Below are positions 47,411 through 59,612 of a stretch of DNA of 64,000 bases, in pieces. The stretch spans positions 20,766,843-20,830,842 of the forward strand of contig JAVDOI010000009.1 of NCBI GenBank assembly GCA_032191485.1, written 5' to 3'. Origin of the DNA: Leptoclinus maculatus (taxonomy: Eukaryota > Chordata > Actinopteri > Perciformes > Stichaeidae). The first letter of the stretch is position 1. Every line of letters begins with the position of its first letter. The position numbers were made by a program, and so were the translations under genes. The notes beneath the pieces were generated by a model. It was not told the DNA's origin, did not search any database, and worked only from the letters and a program-made list of their open reading frames with translations.

Positions 47411-49437
47411 TCTCTTAACAATGTTGTTGTGACTAAGTCTGTTTTTTAGCGTAAGTAGAGAGCACAAGAGATGCCCAGCGGAATAGGCAGAGAGTCTCAA
47501 GCATATCTGTGGAACAAAGATCGGGTAACCAAAGAAATACAGATGTGACACAACGCCCTGTATAGGTTTGTCTCACTGACAACAGAATCCTTATATGAAG
47601 CCTTTATTTACCTCTCTTCTTCAAAGTCGCTGTGTATTTATTCATCTTCACCTCCCAGGCACTCAGGAGATATATTTACTTATATTCATATTAAAAGGAA
47701 GTAGATTTATTGGGCTGCATGATGCTTTGAGTTTTACAAACAGATGTATAAGTAATTTTCCGAATAATTCACTACATTCAACTACACACCGAGTCCAACC
47801 ACACAGGTGTTTTAACTGATGTTACCTGATTAGATCTCTTGTCAGGAACGTGTGGGTGTGTCCAGACTGTGCTCGATTGACAGCTCCGTCACTCGGCCTT
47901 CAACATTATGAAGGATGACCAAGACACGGAGACAGAAGTGTCAGAGTTCTGTACTGCTTGTCAATGTAGTGCTTCAAAGTAATCGCTCATCTCATTCTTG
48001 TATTGAGTATGCTGGGGTTTCCTTTAAGATGATTTGCATGTATGAATTTAAAACTTGGCATTCATAATAAAAATAGTTTACATGAAAACATACATTCTGT
48101 CCATATCATTAAGTTTAGGTGTTTTACTACACCAGTGTTCGAAGTGAGCCTGTACTAACTGGCACCTCTATAGTCTACTCTTTACCGTACCGTGACTTGT
48201 TCTTGCGCACCTCGTAAGCCAACAAATACAATGAAACATTTTCTTCTGAATCTATTCTTTTGATTTACAGATTATGATTTTACAGGGCCAGTAATTACAG
48301 AAGAATTTCATGTTCAGACGAAGGGTGTGTAAATAATAAAATAAGTATATAACTACAAGAAATTTAGTCTTAAAGCTTTTTGGGCGTTATCTATAGTAAT
48401 AATAATGGCCTAAAACTGCCAAACATGTTCTTGGGGGTAACCCATCTCCTAGAATTTCTTTTATTCGTTGTAGAAATTCAGAATATGATAATGATTGGTG
48501 ATACCGGCCGACTCAGACTCAACATGTGATCAAGGGGAGTACTGGCAGGTTTTTCCTTTCGGCTTCAAGCACAACATTACACTGTTGTTGTTGTTTTGTG
48601 AGTCCAATTTTGGTTTCACCTCCAAATAAAGTGGTTTTATCTGGCTCAACTGGCATATCTATGTACAACCTGTCCAATCATCTGACCAGTAGCATCAGAC
48701 TGCCACCATGTCCCCAACCACCATCAACTGATCCAAGCTGATACATTACAAACTTCCTACAATAAATGCCTTTTAATCAGAATAAATACATCACACTTTG
48801 TAGGTATTGGTTTTACTAGTAAGGGACGTTGCACAAACTAGTTATGTCCAACATTTCTGAAAACAAAAATTATACAAAATGAGGATGAATGCTTTGTGCT
48901 AATTGCTACCCACCTAATTAGCATAAAGACTGAGCAAGGGGTCGTGAACCACTCTGATTTTCTGATATTGTCTTGAATACTCTCCCTGTATCTCTGTTAA
49001 AAAAAGAAACCCGTCAGTAGAAAAGACCACTGTGCCGTTCACTGCAGTCTTTGTATACGTCTCACCTTAGCACCTGTAGGTGTGTACCAGTCCTCCACTA
49101 ACAGCATGTGTTGATAGCATGCCCCCCCCCAACTTCTGTTTAGCAGTCTGGATAGATGATTTGTGCCCCAGGTCTCCCCTTCTGACTATTTTTAACCTGT
49201 GATTCTGGGCTTGGACTCAATTAGCATGTGTTGGTGCTGTTGCACAACATTTTTCAAAGCAGTTTTGTAGTGCTTTGCTTTCTCTCACCTGCTGACCCAT
49301 AGAGCAGGACCCAGTGGGTCTTTTGTCCCAGAGTGTGGTTCAGCCCACCCTTCAGCCTCTGGCGAGGCCGCTTTGTTCTGGTTTGACCTATTATGCAGTC
49401 TTGTCAGTGTCACAGCAGGGGTTGCACTTATCCAGCC
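47411..49437. other. No gene seen
   Basis: No coding or RNA feature recognised. A C9 run lies at 49122-49130. Confidence 0.45.
49433..49437. repeat. Left target-site duplication of the solo LTR
   Basis: cagcc, identical to 50112-50116 at the other side of the LTR. Confidence 0.8.
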
Positions 49438-50111
49438 TGTTACGGCCTATTTAATGTGCCTAGGGGTACACAGGAAGTAACTTAACTAGTGCTAGAAAAA
49501 CCTTGGCAAAAGTTGAAACAAAATGAAAGGATAAGGCAGCTGGAACACTTAAGGAGTAACAATCAGTGACATTTATTGACAAAGTGATGATTGACAGAAA
49601 TAAACCAACTAAAATGGACGTCAGGGTCTCTAAGGCCAAAATAATAAGCAAAACCCCCACGCTAACTAGAACATAAGAAGTTCAACTGGCGTACAGAAAC
49701 AAACAGAAAAACAATACTGAGCTCCCTAACTAACCACAAAACAGGAGATAACAGAAATTACAAAGTAAATGCCAGAGAACCCCTACACGGCTTCCCCAAA
49801 GTTACCCAGGCTGGTTACTAGCCAGCCAAGACAGAGGGTAACCTCAAAGACCTGTATTCAGAAACAATCAAAAACCAGGTTCAGCAGTACAAATGCTCAC
49901 GGCGGCAGCAAACAAATGGCTCAAAAAGGCCAAGAGAGAACAAGGGCAGAAGCACTGGATCTGGGAGTTGATATCCAGCTCCACTGATGGAATGAAGACT
50001 CTCTGCTGTGGGTGCTCCAGGAACTGAAAAGGGGGCGTGGCAGACCTGATACACAGAGACACAGCTCTCTTCTAAATAGACGGCAGGGTTAAGTCAGTGG
50101 GCGTAGTAACA
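49438..50111 (-). mobile_element. Solo LTR with perfect 5-bp target duplication (CAGCC)
   Basis: The 674-bp block begins TGTTACGG and ends TAGTAACA, so its ends are inverted (TGTTAC / GTAACA) with TG...CA termini. Cagcc lies directly outside both ends (49433-49437 and 50112-50116). On the minus strand a TATTTAGAAGAG TATA-like box near 50075 comes first and an AATAAA near 49570 comes late, which sets the orientation. No internal gag-pol sequence or second LTR is present, so this is a solo LTR left by LTR-LTR recombination. A 5-bp duplication is usual for BEL/Pao, Copia and many Gypsy elements, so the family stays open. Confidence 0.8.
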
Positions 50112-50390
50112 CAGCCCTATTAGAAGGTGAAGCCTGTGTGAAATAGAATAATGGTTATACAATGCAACCCTGGATCGCCATCACAGCATCTAAAGTGTAC
50201 TCTGCCAGTTTCATTTGTCACTGCAGCTTTGGTGAATGAGGAGTATAGGTTGCTGCTCTTTTAAAAGGGCAAACCCCCTAAGAGATCAATATTCTATTTG
50301 ACTGATCCAACCATACATCCATCCTCTCATCTGTTTATCATGTCCAGGGTCTTGGGGGGGCTGCTGCTGCTGCTACTGGACAGGAAGTTC

Positions 50391-50734
50391 ATTTTGGGAA
50401 ATACACTTCACTTTATGCCGAGAATGTAATGAGAAGATCAATTTGAGAGTCCAGGAAGTGACTCCACTGCACCTGGCACACAACCCTCTGTAAAACCAGA
50501 ACCTGTCCTTTTTCCATTTAGTTTGGATTAAACTAACAAAATAAAATGTTTTAGTTTTTAGTTAGGGAGATTTAGTGTTGCTCTTCAATTTAGACAGCAC
50601 CAAGATAGCTGTCTCCTCCTGCTTCTAATCTATATGCTACGCTAACTGACTCCAGTTTCATATTTAACAGATGAGAGCGGCATCGATCTTATCATTCTCT
50701 CAGCAAGAGAGGACATTAACGTATTTCCTTGAAG
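50391..50734. mobile_element. Foldback (MITE-like) element
   Basis: The left arm begins near attttgggaaatac and runs through gccgagaatg, gagaagatcaat and gagag. Reverse-complementing the right arm, from about 50670, gives aaggaaatac, gctgagagaatg, ataagatcgat and gctctcat in the same order. Arms are about 60 bp and diverged, enclosing roughly 220 bp without coding potential. A compact relative with the same arm motifs is at 60664-60763. Confidence 0.65.
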
Positions 50735-50879
50735 AACATGCAAACTCCACAGAGAAATGTATTTCTACTGACATTCGTTGGCTTTTGTACTTGTTGTTGC
50801 TTGTTATCAAGAACTTTGAGTGTTAATACCATTATTGTTGCTGTTGACTGGCTCAAACACATACTTTTGCTGTTTTACT

Positions 50880-51030
50880 GTTGGACTGGCAATCTGGCTA
50901 TTTCGGCAAATGCCAGATGGGCCAGCCCACCTGGTGGGCCTGAAAGCCACCACCAGCAATATGGGGGGAAAATGATGGGAGAAAAACATTATCAGTTGGC
51001 CGCGGCCCACTTGATGTCGCCACCATTCAG
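50880..51030 (+). repeat. Possible TIR-transposon fragment
   Basis: ttggactggcaatctggc, aatgccagatgggcc and ctggtgggcc resemble a widespread vertebrate DNA-transposon end ('ggactggccatctggca ... gggcc') known to me by memory only. No partner end is visible. Confidence 0.3.
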
Positions 51031-51309
51031 CGTATCCCTGGTTTGCAGAAACGTACAATGGCAAAACATTTTCTGGTGATGGGGTTGGATAAAATCAAGA
51101 CAGAAAGAGGGGAGTTGAATGAAAAAACAAATTAAATGGATAATAAAAGAAAGAATCTTGAGGCTGATGCTGCAAAATGTTTTGCTTCACATTCTCACTC
51201 CCAACTCTTCAAATACAGACGGTTGGCCGGTGGCCCTATGCTATATACTATGATAGTTTATGTACCCCTCTAGCGTTAGTATTGGACGTGGCAGGGACGG
51301 TGTCTAGTG

Positions 51310-51440
51310 TCTTAACTAGTTTAGGAAAAGAGCGTGGTTGACTTTGACTTGACCTATGACTCCAGTCACTACTACACTACAGGACACAAACAGCAGTCTC
51401 CTGGATGAGAGTCCTGTGTTTCCCCACCCACCCTGTGTGG
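51310..51440 (+). repeat. Dispersed repeat R3, copy 5
   Basis: aggacacaaacagcagtctc followed by ctggatgagagtcctgtgtt matches the R3 core, with a cccacccaccctg tail as in the copies at 38.1 and 62.9 kb. Confidence 0.65.
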
Positions 51441-52480
51441 ACTCTCTCACTTTTAATGCTACACGGTTGCTGTGACTTTCTAATAATCACGCAGGTTTAG
51501 TTTACACTGGAGTTAGTTGAAAGCCCGGTGCGTCTGTGGTAATGAGACCCGGGTTGAAAAGTATGTCGCATTTACCGCCGATGATGACAACAAAAACAGT
51601 CCCCCGGTCCGGAGGGGCGGTAGAGTCCAACAATGCTTGTACATTATTCATATGCTCTTATATTCCACAGCATTAACATTGGAGAGGTGGAGATGCATTT
51701 TTCCCTGCAAAGATATTCATTATTTTATGTGCAAACACAAGGCCTTATCTATCCCAGCAGTGTTGATGCATACATATTCAAAAGGAGAGTACCACCTGTG
51801 CCATGATAATGTGAAACCTTTAGGAAATTAGAGCATATTGTATATGCAAAGTCATATGGGCAGAGTGTAACTCCACACAAATTGACCCCAACAGGCTGGT
51901 GGGATCAAACCCAGCAGTGAGGCAACAAAGCTAACAACTGCCACCCTAGGGAAGGTACAGTTCGTACATTTGTGGCGAGAGTCTAAATCTGTAGAGCCTT
52001 GTTAGAGGGCTTCTTGTGTGATCATAGAGCTATGTTACAATACATAACCAACGATTCCTATGTGGAAAAAAAAGGCAAGAGGATATTCTCCGGTGCAGAC
52101 AGCTCTGAATCTTGCGGGAGTCAGGCAGCACCGACCCCTTCAAGCCATGAGCAGTCAGCGTTCAGGCTGCAGGCTGGCTCAGAAAATAATCTCTGACCCG
52201 TTCTCATAGCCTCCACCCAGAATATCAGCTTCTCCCTCAGGGAAGCATTTCAGAGCCACAAGACATTTGAACAAGTATACATCTGAAGGCCTTAAATAGA
52301 CCGTTATACTTAAGCTGCCTGTATGTTGTACAATCATATTTCTAAATCGGTCTCAATTAAAGCATGAAGTTTATTTTCCCGACATTTCCCCCTGGAGGGA
52401 TGGATTTATCTCATTTTAAACAAACTCAAACAATCATATGTGTTATTGCTATAGGTGAGGGATTTCACTTTCTCCCTCTT

Positions 52481-52481
<1 letters not shown>
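51441..52481. other. No gene seen
   Basis: A 104-codon frame (51517-51831, plus) has no motif and crosses unremarkable sequence. Confidence 0.4.
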
Positions 52482-52520
<39 letters not shown>

Positions 52521-52524
52521 ACAC
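52482..52524. repeat. (CA)n microsatellite with one interruption
   Basis: CA repeats with a single T interruption near 52516. Confidence 0.95.
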
Positions 52525-54133
52525 TGCATTGGAACAGGCAGCGCATGTTGAACAGAGGAGATCATGGAGTGAGGACACTGAATTATTCATCCTCGGTCAC
52601 TCTGTGATTACACAATACTGACTTTCTGTTCACATGCATTAGTAGAAACCCAGAGTTCACACACTTTGACCACACACACATTTCACTATACGTCTGTGTG
52701 AAGCTCTACCTCTTCATCTTTCAACCTCGCTTTGATGGCGATCTAGTCCCAGTCAGTGTTTCAACGACTGTGTTTATTTTGGGTTGATTTTTCCAGCACT
52801 TGTTACCCTCTTGCCCTCATCTTCTTCCTCTTGTGTTCTGTGTCATGGACTCTGTCTCAATGTTTCCACCTCCTGCTGTTTGACGGATTGGTAGATATTG
52901 ATGCTCCAGAAGTGACAGGCAGCTAGGGATGAGAACATGGGGTTTGCAATTGGTGCGTAGGACATAATATTACCTGGTTGCCTCCATGCATCTTACACAT
53001 CCAAGTCAGGGAGAGTTTTCAACACAATCGTGAATATAAGCCACATAGCCGGGATGCATAGCTACTGACAAGTACTCATTTTAAAACAAACCAAATGAGA
53101 AAAACAAAACAGATACAGCTTATCTATGTGCAACCACAAATGAAACCGTTTTCATTTGAAAACATGTCAACAGATGAAAAGCCACAGTCTGATTGCTGCG
53201 CTTAGCATTCAAGCATGATTTCCATTTGAAATTGAAATAATATTCAATTTTACGTTTCCTGAGATACGCTCATTTTGTTCTGCTTTGACAAACTAATTAC
53301 TGGCAGAGCAACAGAAAACAAATTTGTATTAAGTTGCGTCCTATGCCTCCCCATTTAACCTAAATTGTAACCGAGCTGTGTTGGCTGAGCGAGACAAGAG
53401 AAAAGGAGACTGGAATATCTTAATGCGGTTAGCTTTTGTCTGGAGAGAGAATGTTGCTTATTCAGATAGATGGAGAATGTAATATTATGATGGGAGATCC
53501 AGGTTGAAAACAGACCTCTTACACGGTAAGCTCAAAACAAAGGTCCAGCAGTTTTTGAATGTCTGAGTTTGTCAGATTTCAAAGTGTGAATTTATATGTA
53601 TGGTGTGAATATAAACAGTATATAAATACCTTGCTGTTTGACAAGTGATTTGTTGATTTGCTTCAATTAAAATCAGCTTAATTAATTGGATCTTTTAAGC
53701 CAGTTACATTTTTAACATTGAATAAGAAAATAAAGTGACGCTTGGTAGGAAATCAGAAAACTACATTGTGACAAAATCTATTACATTACATTATCTATTA
53801 CTGAAAACCAAGAAGGTCCAATAGACATTTAAAGCAACTGACAGTTCTACTGGGCAGTCGGGCGTCTCACTTAGAGAAAGACACAACATGCATTATTAGC
53901 ACCCAGGGTAAGAATTGTGTGAGACGTTTTCAGAATATGTGCTTGGTGAGCAGCTGTCATTGGGATGAAAGGTCACCATATTCAGATTTCTCATACATTT
54001 TTAATACATCATTTATTCTTGTAAGCCATGTTATCATCTCAGCAAAACATTCTGAATTTTCATTAAATGCTGCTTCTTGCTCGACATTATAATGCCTGAA
54101 GGACAATCAATTTCCAGACATGATGTCCTAGAC
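52525..54133. other. No gene seen
   Basis: AT-rich DNA without recognised features. Confidence 0.5.
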
Positions 54134-54566
54134 CAGGGGTCCCCAACTGGCGGACCGCGGTCCGGATCCGGACCCAGACGCAGTTGCATCCGGACCCAGG
54201 ACCTAAAACCGATAGATAATTCTGAATTATTCATATCAGACAGTGAGTTTATACTTTAACCGGCGCAGTTTATTCAGCCGTTACGGCACTTGTTCAGCGG
54301 TGCAGGAAACACACCGACCAATGCGTTGTAAATCACATCACGTGATGCAGCTCAGCCAATCAAATATGAGCATTCAAGTTTCCTGATTCTAGTGAGATTT
54401 ACACACACCGTGACACACGGGGGAGAGACGAGGAAATAGAAAGAAGAGCAGGTATATTGCGCTAATCAGAGAAGTTATCTCACATGACGTTCTCCAAAAA
54501 GAGAGAGAATATAATTTATAAGCAAGAATGAACAGAATCGTATATGTTAATTCTTCCCACAGGCAG

Positions 54567-54710
54567 TTAAAACCAGCATGTCTCATATGTTCAGAAACCG
54601 TAACTATGGATAAAAGCGGCAAATGAAGTACGAGGCAAAGCACAACTCTTTTGAGTCTGAAATGAAGACACAGAAAATAAACCTAAGAGCCCAATATGAT
54701 CAGAATCATA
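54567..54710 (+). pseudogene. hAT transposase N-terminal zinc-finger relic
   Basis: After an acceptor-like ttcttcccacag the frame reads AVK then KPACLICSETVTMDKSGK and a TGA. After a frameshift it continues MKYEAKHNSFESEMKTQKIN and LRAQYDQ. This matches the start of Charlie-like hAT transposases (as in the GTF2IRD2-related group): K-P-x-C-L-I-C-x-E-T-V is the C-x2-C half of the BED-type zinc finger, and the H of K-H-N-S-F contributes the later ligand. Such fingers bind the transposon ends. The relic has one stop plus at least one indel, and homology fades after about 54710. It is certainly dead. Confidence 0.75.
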
Positions 54711-55175
54711 ACACATGAATTCACTGTTCAACAATGATGTGAACAGAGAGAATAGAGCTGAAACAAGTCGTTTAATAACCACAGATAAAGTCCATGCACA
54801 CTGATTTCTCTTTTTAGATGACAAAAATATAATATTGTGGCTTTTTTGATTGACATCACTTCACACCTGAATGAACTGAATTTAAAGCTGCAGGACAACT
54901 CAGTGAAATTAATTTTTCTAAAATTAAGTACTTTATTTTAAGATGCACATTTTTGAAAAGCTTTCTGTTGTGTTAGTTATTCTTTAATCCAGCTCTTATT
55001 TTACTTGAAAAGAGAAGAACATTTATTGATGTATTTCTATGTATTATTTATAATCCATCCAGTTACATTTGAAAACCAACAATAATACTTGTTAAAATAT
55101 AATTGATGTGTACTTTCTTTATTTGATTTGACATTTGTTTACTACACAGAGGCGTTGTTACTACTACTAGGCTTC

Positions 55176-55179
<4 letters not shown>

Positions 55180-55251
<72 letters not shown>
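55180..55251. repeat. (TA)35 microsatellite inside the hAT element
   Basis: About 70 bases of uninterrupted alternating T and A, prone to cruciform formation and to assembly-length error. Confidence 0.95.
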
Positions 55252-55255
<4 letters not shown>

Positions 55256-55739
55256 CTAAATAGCGCGAGTTAGATATTATTGTAATGTTTCGGACCTTTG
55301 CCCGAGGAGATTTTCTCAATCTGGACCTTTTGGAATTTTAGTTGAAGACCCCTGTCCTAGGCCATAAGAAAATGTTCCGAGCGACCCGGGCTGTTTTGTA
55401 TTGGCATGCCCTGAGCTTAGAGGCACAATTTTGACCTTAGCGCATGTATATTTTTAGTTATTTGGCTCTATTTCATGCCGAGGAGACACCACATTTGTAA
55501 TAAGCTGCATATTTGCTTCACTATACCACAGCTGAGCAGTTGGGAGTACAATAGTCAGTTAATGTTGCAGTGGTCATTGAGCCATATATACTCTCTGGAG
55601 TTAAAAGTGCTGAATTTGAAATTCATAACATAAATGTAGCAGCAAACAACTATTTGCTTATGTAAAGCAGCGGAGAATAAAGTCACAATCTTTCTGTGTG
55701 TGTCATAATCCGCGTTTCTCTGTGCCTTGTTTACATTGC

Positions 55740-55900
55740 CAGTATGGCTGCGCATGCTTAGTGCATGTGACTCTCTGTTATTCCCTACTGGCTAGCTAAT
55801 AGCCGCCGCTCTGCTCTGCACTCACACGACGGTTACCGCAGATATCACCGTCCTGACCAACAGTCTCAGCGCAAAAGTGTAACGCCCAGTCTCCAGTTCA
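55740..55900 (+). repeat. Dispersed repeat R1, copy 2
   Basis: actggctagctaatagccgc, cgctctg, a cg..gatt/ggtta segment and ccgtcctgaccaacag align with 62378-62450. The match weakens toward the poly-C run. Confidence 0.55.
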
Positions 55901-55914
55901 CCCCCCCCCCCCCC
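55901..55914. repeat. Poly-C run (14)
   Basis: Uninterrupted C run. Confidence 0.95.
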
Positions 55915-55967
55915 GGTGTAACCCGGTGTTTCCCATACTATTTCCAGACCCACCAGTTTCATAATGA

Positions 55968-56090
55968 ACCAAAGATATCTTTACACTTCTCAATAGGTGG
56001 TGGAGGATCTTTCCCCGGTACTGGCTGGCCCTCGCCGATAGCGTTCCCTCCGTTGCGGTGCGCCGCAACATGCTGGGTCGGTATGAAAAG
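55968..56090 (+). other. Trp-rich open block ending at a consensus splice donor
   Basis: After a TGA, 41 codons are open: TKDIFTLLNRWWRIFPRYWL then ALADSVPSVAVRRNMLGRYE and K, ending exactly at AAAAG|gtaagtat (donor at 56091). It has an unusually coding-like composition (four Trp, eight Arg/Lys, CpG-rich codons) against the AT-rich surroundings. No family is recognised. It lies downstream of repeat R1 and a poly-C run, so it may be part of a longer repeat. Alternatives are an unrecognised transposon exon or a chance frame in CpG-rich DNA. There is an in-frame ATG only eight codons before the donor. Confidence 0.3.
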
Positions 56091-56404
56091 GTAAGTATCT
56101 CTGTTAGTGTGTGTGAGTAAATGTATTGGGCGTATGTATAAATATGTAGTTATCGTCTTTATTGTTATACCACTGTGTATGATATTTTGTTTTTCTATGC
56201 CTCTTTCTTATTTTGTCCTTTTAAAATAAAATCATTGGACTATTCAACCAGCATCAATTCCTTTTATGTTGTTGTTTTTTGTGTGTTTGTCTGTTTACTA
56301 GGGATAATTCAGGGATAACATTTTTGCAAAAAATTGCTTTCATCAATTATTTGATGCGTGTCTGCTGTTTGGTGCTGGAGAGGTAGTGTTCAGCCTGTTG
56401 ACTT

Positions 56405-56560
56405 AGAAACGTGAAACCAAAACAAAAAGCTGAAAGATGCTAAAATGCTCTATAGAGTAAGCAGAGAATGATTGTAAACCTCTGCAGGTCCGTCACTATG
56501 TGAACCCTTTCACATTGCACATGGTCATTTCATCCATTGTTAATATAAGTGTAAGGTGTG
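56405..56560 (+). repeat. Dispersed repeat R2, copy 2
   Basis: Matches 24670-24855 (see that entry), including agctgaaagatgctaaaatg. It lies about 500 bp downstream of an R1 copy in the same orientation; R1 and R2 may be halves of one family. Confidence 0.6.
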
Positions 56561-56674
56561 ATACAACATCTAGAATTCAACAGATGTTACCTTTCAGTGA
56601 ATTACATCATTAATAATTCCTAAACATTGGTGTCATACAGTAAGTCATTTATCTACCTTAGGTCAGGACATCCC

Positions 56675-57085
56675 TGGTCCAGAATGATCACGCAGGTGCG
56701 GCCACTTCAAAAACGCCCCTTGGCAAAGCGAGTCGGGCAAAAACAACTGATGAGTCGGTGGAGCAGGGTTTGTGATAAAATGTAAATAAACGGAGAAAAA
56801 TGTTTTCAATGCAGACATCGAGCTCTTGCTGTTGCTCTGCTGTTAACTAATGAGGAGGGGACAATTAACTATCGCTAATATCAATGTCCGTTCCTACCAC
56901 ATCTACCAGCATCAAAACAGGAAGTCAAGGTAAAGTAGTAAAGCCCGCCTCTCGCATGATTTGATTGGCTGCCTGGTTCAAGTGTGACATTGACAAAGCG
57001 GTGCAACTCTGAAAAACGCGGCGCAAAAACAATGTTTTTTGCGGGCAACACGTTTTTAGCGATGCGTCTCTTTGTGATCGGACCC
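56675..57085. mobile_element. Candidate non-autonomous DNA transposon with degenerate TIRs
   Basis: The left end, ggtcc..atgatcacgc...gcg...aaaaacg (56675-56714), and the reverse complement of the right end, gggtccgatcaca...gcatcgctaaaaacg (57051-57085), share blocks in the same order. The interior is more CpG-rich than its flanks and ends with a small palindrome, gcaaaaacaatgttttttgc. No transposase and no verified target duplication. Confidence 0.45.
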
Positions 57086-59458
57086 TAAAGGCTGGTGATT
57101 TGGTATCCTTATGCTGCCTCCTGTACAACAGCAACACATTCTAAAAAGTCCGAAGAACAATATTCATCAATACCATTTTGGCACAAACAAAACATCATGC
57201 TGTTTTATTTCAACCACAGTTTGATATCATAAACATGCCAGTTTTGAGTCTATTACTCACTGACACAAGCTGAGAGGTAACTCTTTTTTTGTTGTTGCAG
57301 TTTTGACCTTTGTGCAACAGTGGCACATTTATACACTCTGGTGGTTGTCAGGTGTAGTTGTAATAAAAAAACAGCAACTTTTATTTGTTTATGTTCTTTA
57401 AAATGTCAATCCTTTCCTCTGAAACCTATTAACTGGAGTTACAATGGAACTGAATCTATAGAGCCTCTCGTGAATGCATCAAAGCCTCAGTGCATTCACA
57501 GAATAACAATAAGAGTTCATACTGGAGGAAAATATTTCATCCAGATCTGTGGGATGAGATAAACACGTTAATATTATAGAGACAATAATGCCCCGAAGGA
57601 TGCTTAGTTGTCACCTATAACACACAGAAGCATTTTGGGCTGTAGGAAACCTCAAGGGCTCGTTTAAAGCACCACCGTTACATGTTGTGGTGAAACAAAT
57701 TGATCATGCCTAAAGGCACACTCACAACACAAATGACAATACAATTTGCCACTGAATGTTTTGCGATTGTAGCTGTCAGAGAAAATGCGGCAAATCGAGA
57801 GCAAAAATGCTGCGTTCAAGGGTAAAAGAAACACGAGGCTGTAGTTTTGTCAATATAGTACATGTCTTAATTTGATACTTAGAGAATGATTTGATGAACA
57901 CAGCAACCATAAACAAATCTCTATAATTTCCTCACACTAATCTTTAAACACACTGGAGTGATTAGCATTTTATGAACGTCAATCTATTATACTCCAATGA
58001 GCACAGACAAAACTGTCTCCTCGATTAAGCCTCTGGCCAAATTAGTCCAGATAAACACAGCTCAAGGCACAATTATTTGATTTGGGGTTTATGTGTAATC
58101 CCTTGTGGGCCTAGTGGGCTATTCATCTATTAGCCTTTATTCCACAGGAATAATTAAAAGTTCAATACCAGCATATTAAATATACAACATTTGAAGCACA
58201 CACCCACTACATGATGCAAAAATAGCAAATCAGCCAAGCTTTAACTACCTTCAAAAAAGGTATTCATATTCTTCTTGAAACTACCTTTTAATAAGCTCGC
58301 CATGCAGCTGAGCCAGATGTTACAGTCAGATTAGGCCTATTCGCCTTAGGGTGTTTGGTACGTTTCGTGAAAACCTCTTCACTTACTGAAGGTTCTTAAC
58401 AAGAATGTCGGTTTCTTTTATTCATGATAATAGTGGAACAACACAAACATGTTTGTATCCTTCACTGACAACCATCAAAGAGTCCTCAGGCACTCCACAG
58501 TGTTGGTATCAAAAAGATCTCCGTTGTACCATGGCTGTTTTGTTTTTCACTACCTGCAGTTTCTGTGTCCTGCTACCTTTGATTACGAATTACTTGTTTA
58601 ATTGTCATAATTGCAGCACTTGCACAATTGCACAAAAGAGTGCTGCTCCGTTCTACATCCACAAAGGCATGAGCAACCTGCTGTTAAGGTGGCTGTGGTG
58701 ACCATGTTTACGGACTTTCAAAAAAACAATGAAAAGATGTGTGAAGCTAAAGATGCTGTTTAAAAAGGTACCCAGTTGTTCTGTGTGTCTGTAAGTTGTC
58801 TTCCACACTTTTACGGTTCTTGGCCACCAACATCAATGAAAAAGCATGAAACCATCAGCCGGATAGTGACTAGCATGTGCGATCTTGGTACGCATGGTTG
58901 CAAAATGTGGACCTACTCTACTAAACATTGCTCCATTGAGCAACTAGTGAGCAACTTTTTGTGAGCTTGGCAGAGGTGGTTTGACTCTGCTGGGTCCATG
59001 GTCAAATTGTTCTGTTACGACCTGGCATCATCTGCAAAAACTGTGAATTTGTCAAAACAATGTGTGTGTGTGTGCAATTGTTAAGTTAAAGAACTTGAAT
59101 CCATATTCACTTATGTGGTTGAATACAAGCTGGCCGTGAAGTTGGAACTTTTAATTTATGGTTCATTTGTTGACAAATTTAAAGGCCAATACCCAAATCG
59201 CTGTAACATGACTCGGATGTCTTTGTCTGATGGTTTGCAATGCATTGGGTTTCTGTAATGCCTCATTAACATGTTGACATTAATGGTGGCCTTCCCCCAG
59301 AACTTGGCCGACAGAGCAGCATTGTAATTCAGCTTCGCTAACTGGTAACTTAATATGATAACTTTTTTGCTAAAATGACAGTGTCACAAAGTTTGTGCTG
59401 CATTTTGTTACAACTTTGTAGTGTGAAAATGGGATTGATCTTAATGGACTTAATACCC
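57086..59458. other. No gene seen
   Basis: A 98-codon frame (58405-58701, plus) is Cys- and Thr-rich with a hydrophobic middle but has no recognisable motif. No repeats shared in the window. Confidence 0.4.
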
Positions 59459-59475
59459 GGGGGGGGGGGGGGGGG
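59459..59475. repeat. Poly-G run (17)
   Basis: Uninterrupted G run, flanked by ccc on the left and by aaccc on the right. Able to form G-quadruplex or slipped structures; length may be unreliable. Confidence 0.95.
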
Positions 59476-59612
59476 AACCCATATAATATTGTTAGTTGAT
59501 CAGTTCTGGCTCAAGCAAACACAATGTATCATATTTCGGTGTGCTTCAGGAGAAGTAATGAAAATCTTGTCTGTCTACTTCAGTTTATTATTTGCTGTAA
59601 TTAGGCATTCAG

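Larger units (their letters stand above)
54134..55354 (+). mobile_element. hAT transposon (Charlie-like), internally decayed
   Basis: The element starts CAGGGGTCCCCAACT and ends AGTTGAAGACCCCTG, terminal inverted repeats with two mismatches in 15. The flanks tcctagac (54126-54133) and tcctaggc (55355-55362) match at seven of eight bases, the 8-bp duplication typical of hAT elements. Next to the left end is a GC-rich subterminal region with cggaccgcggtccgg, and near the right end are repeated cggacct/ctggacct strings. The interior holds an N-terminal transposase relic (54567-54710) and a (TA)35 tract. Most of the transposase, including the catalytic and dimerisation regions, is missing. Confidence 0.85.
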
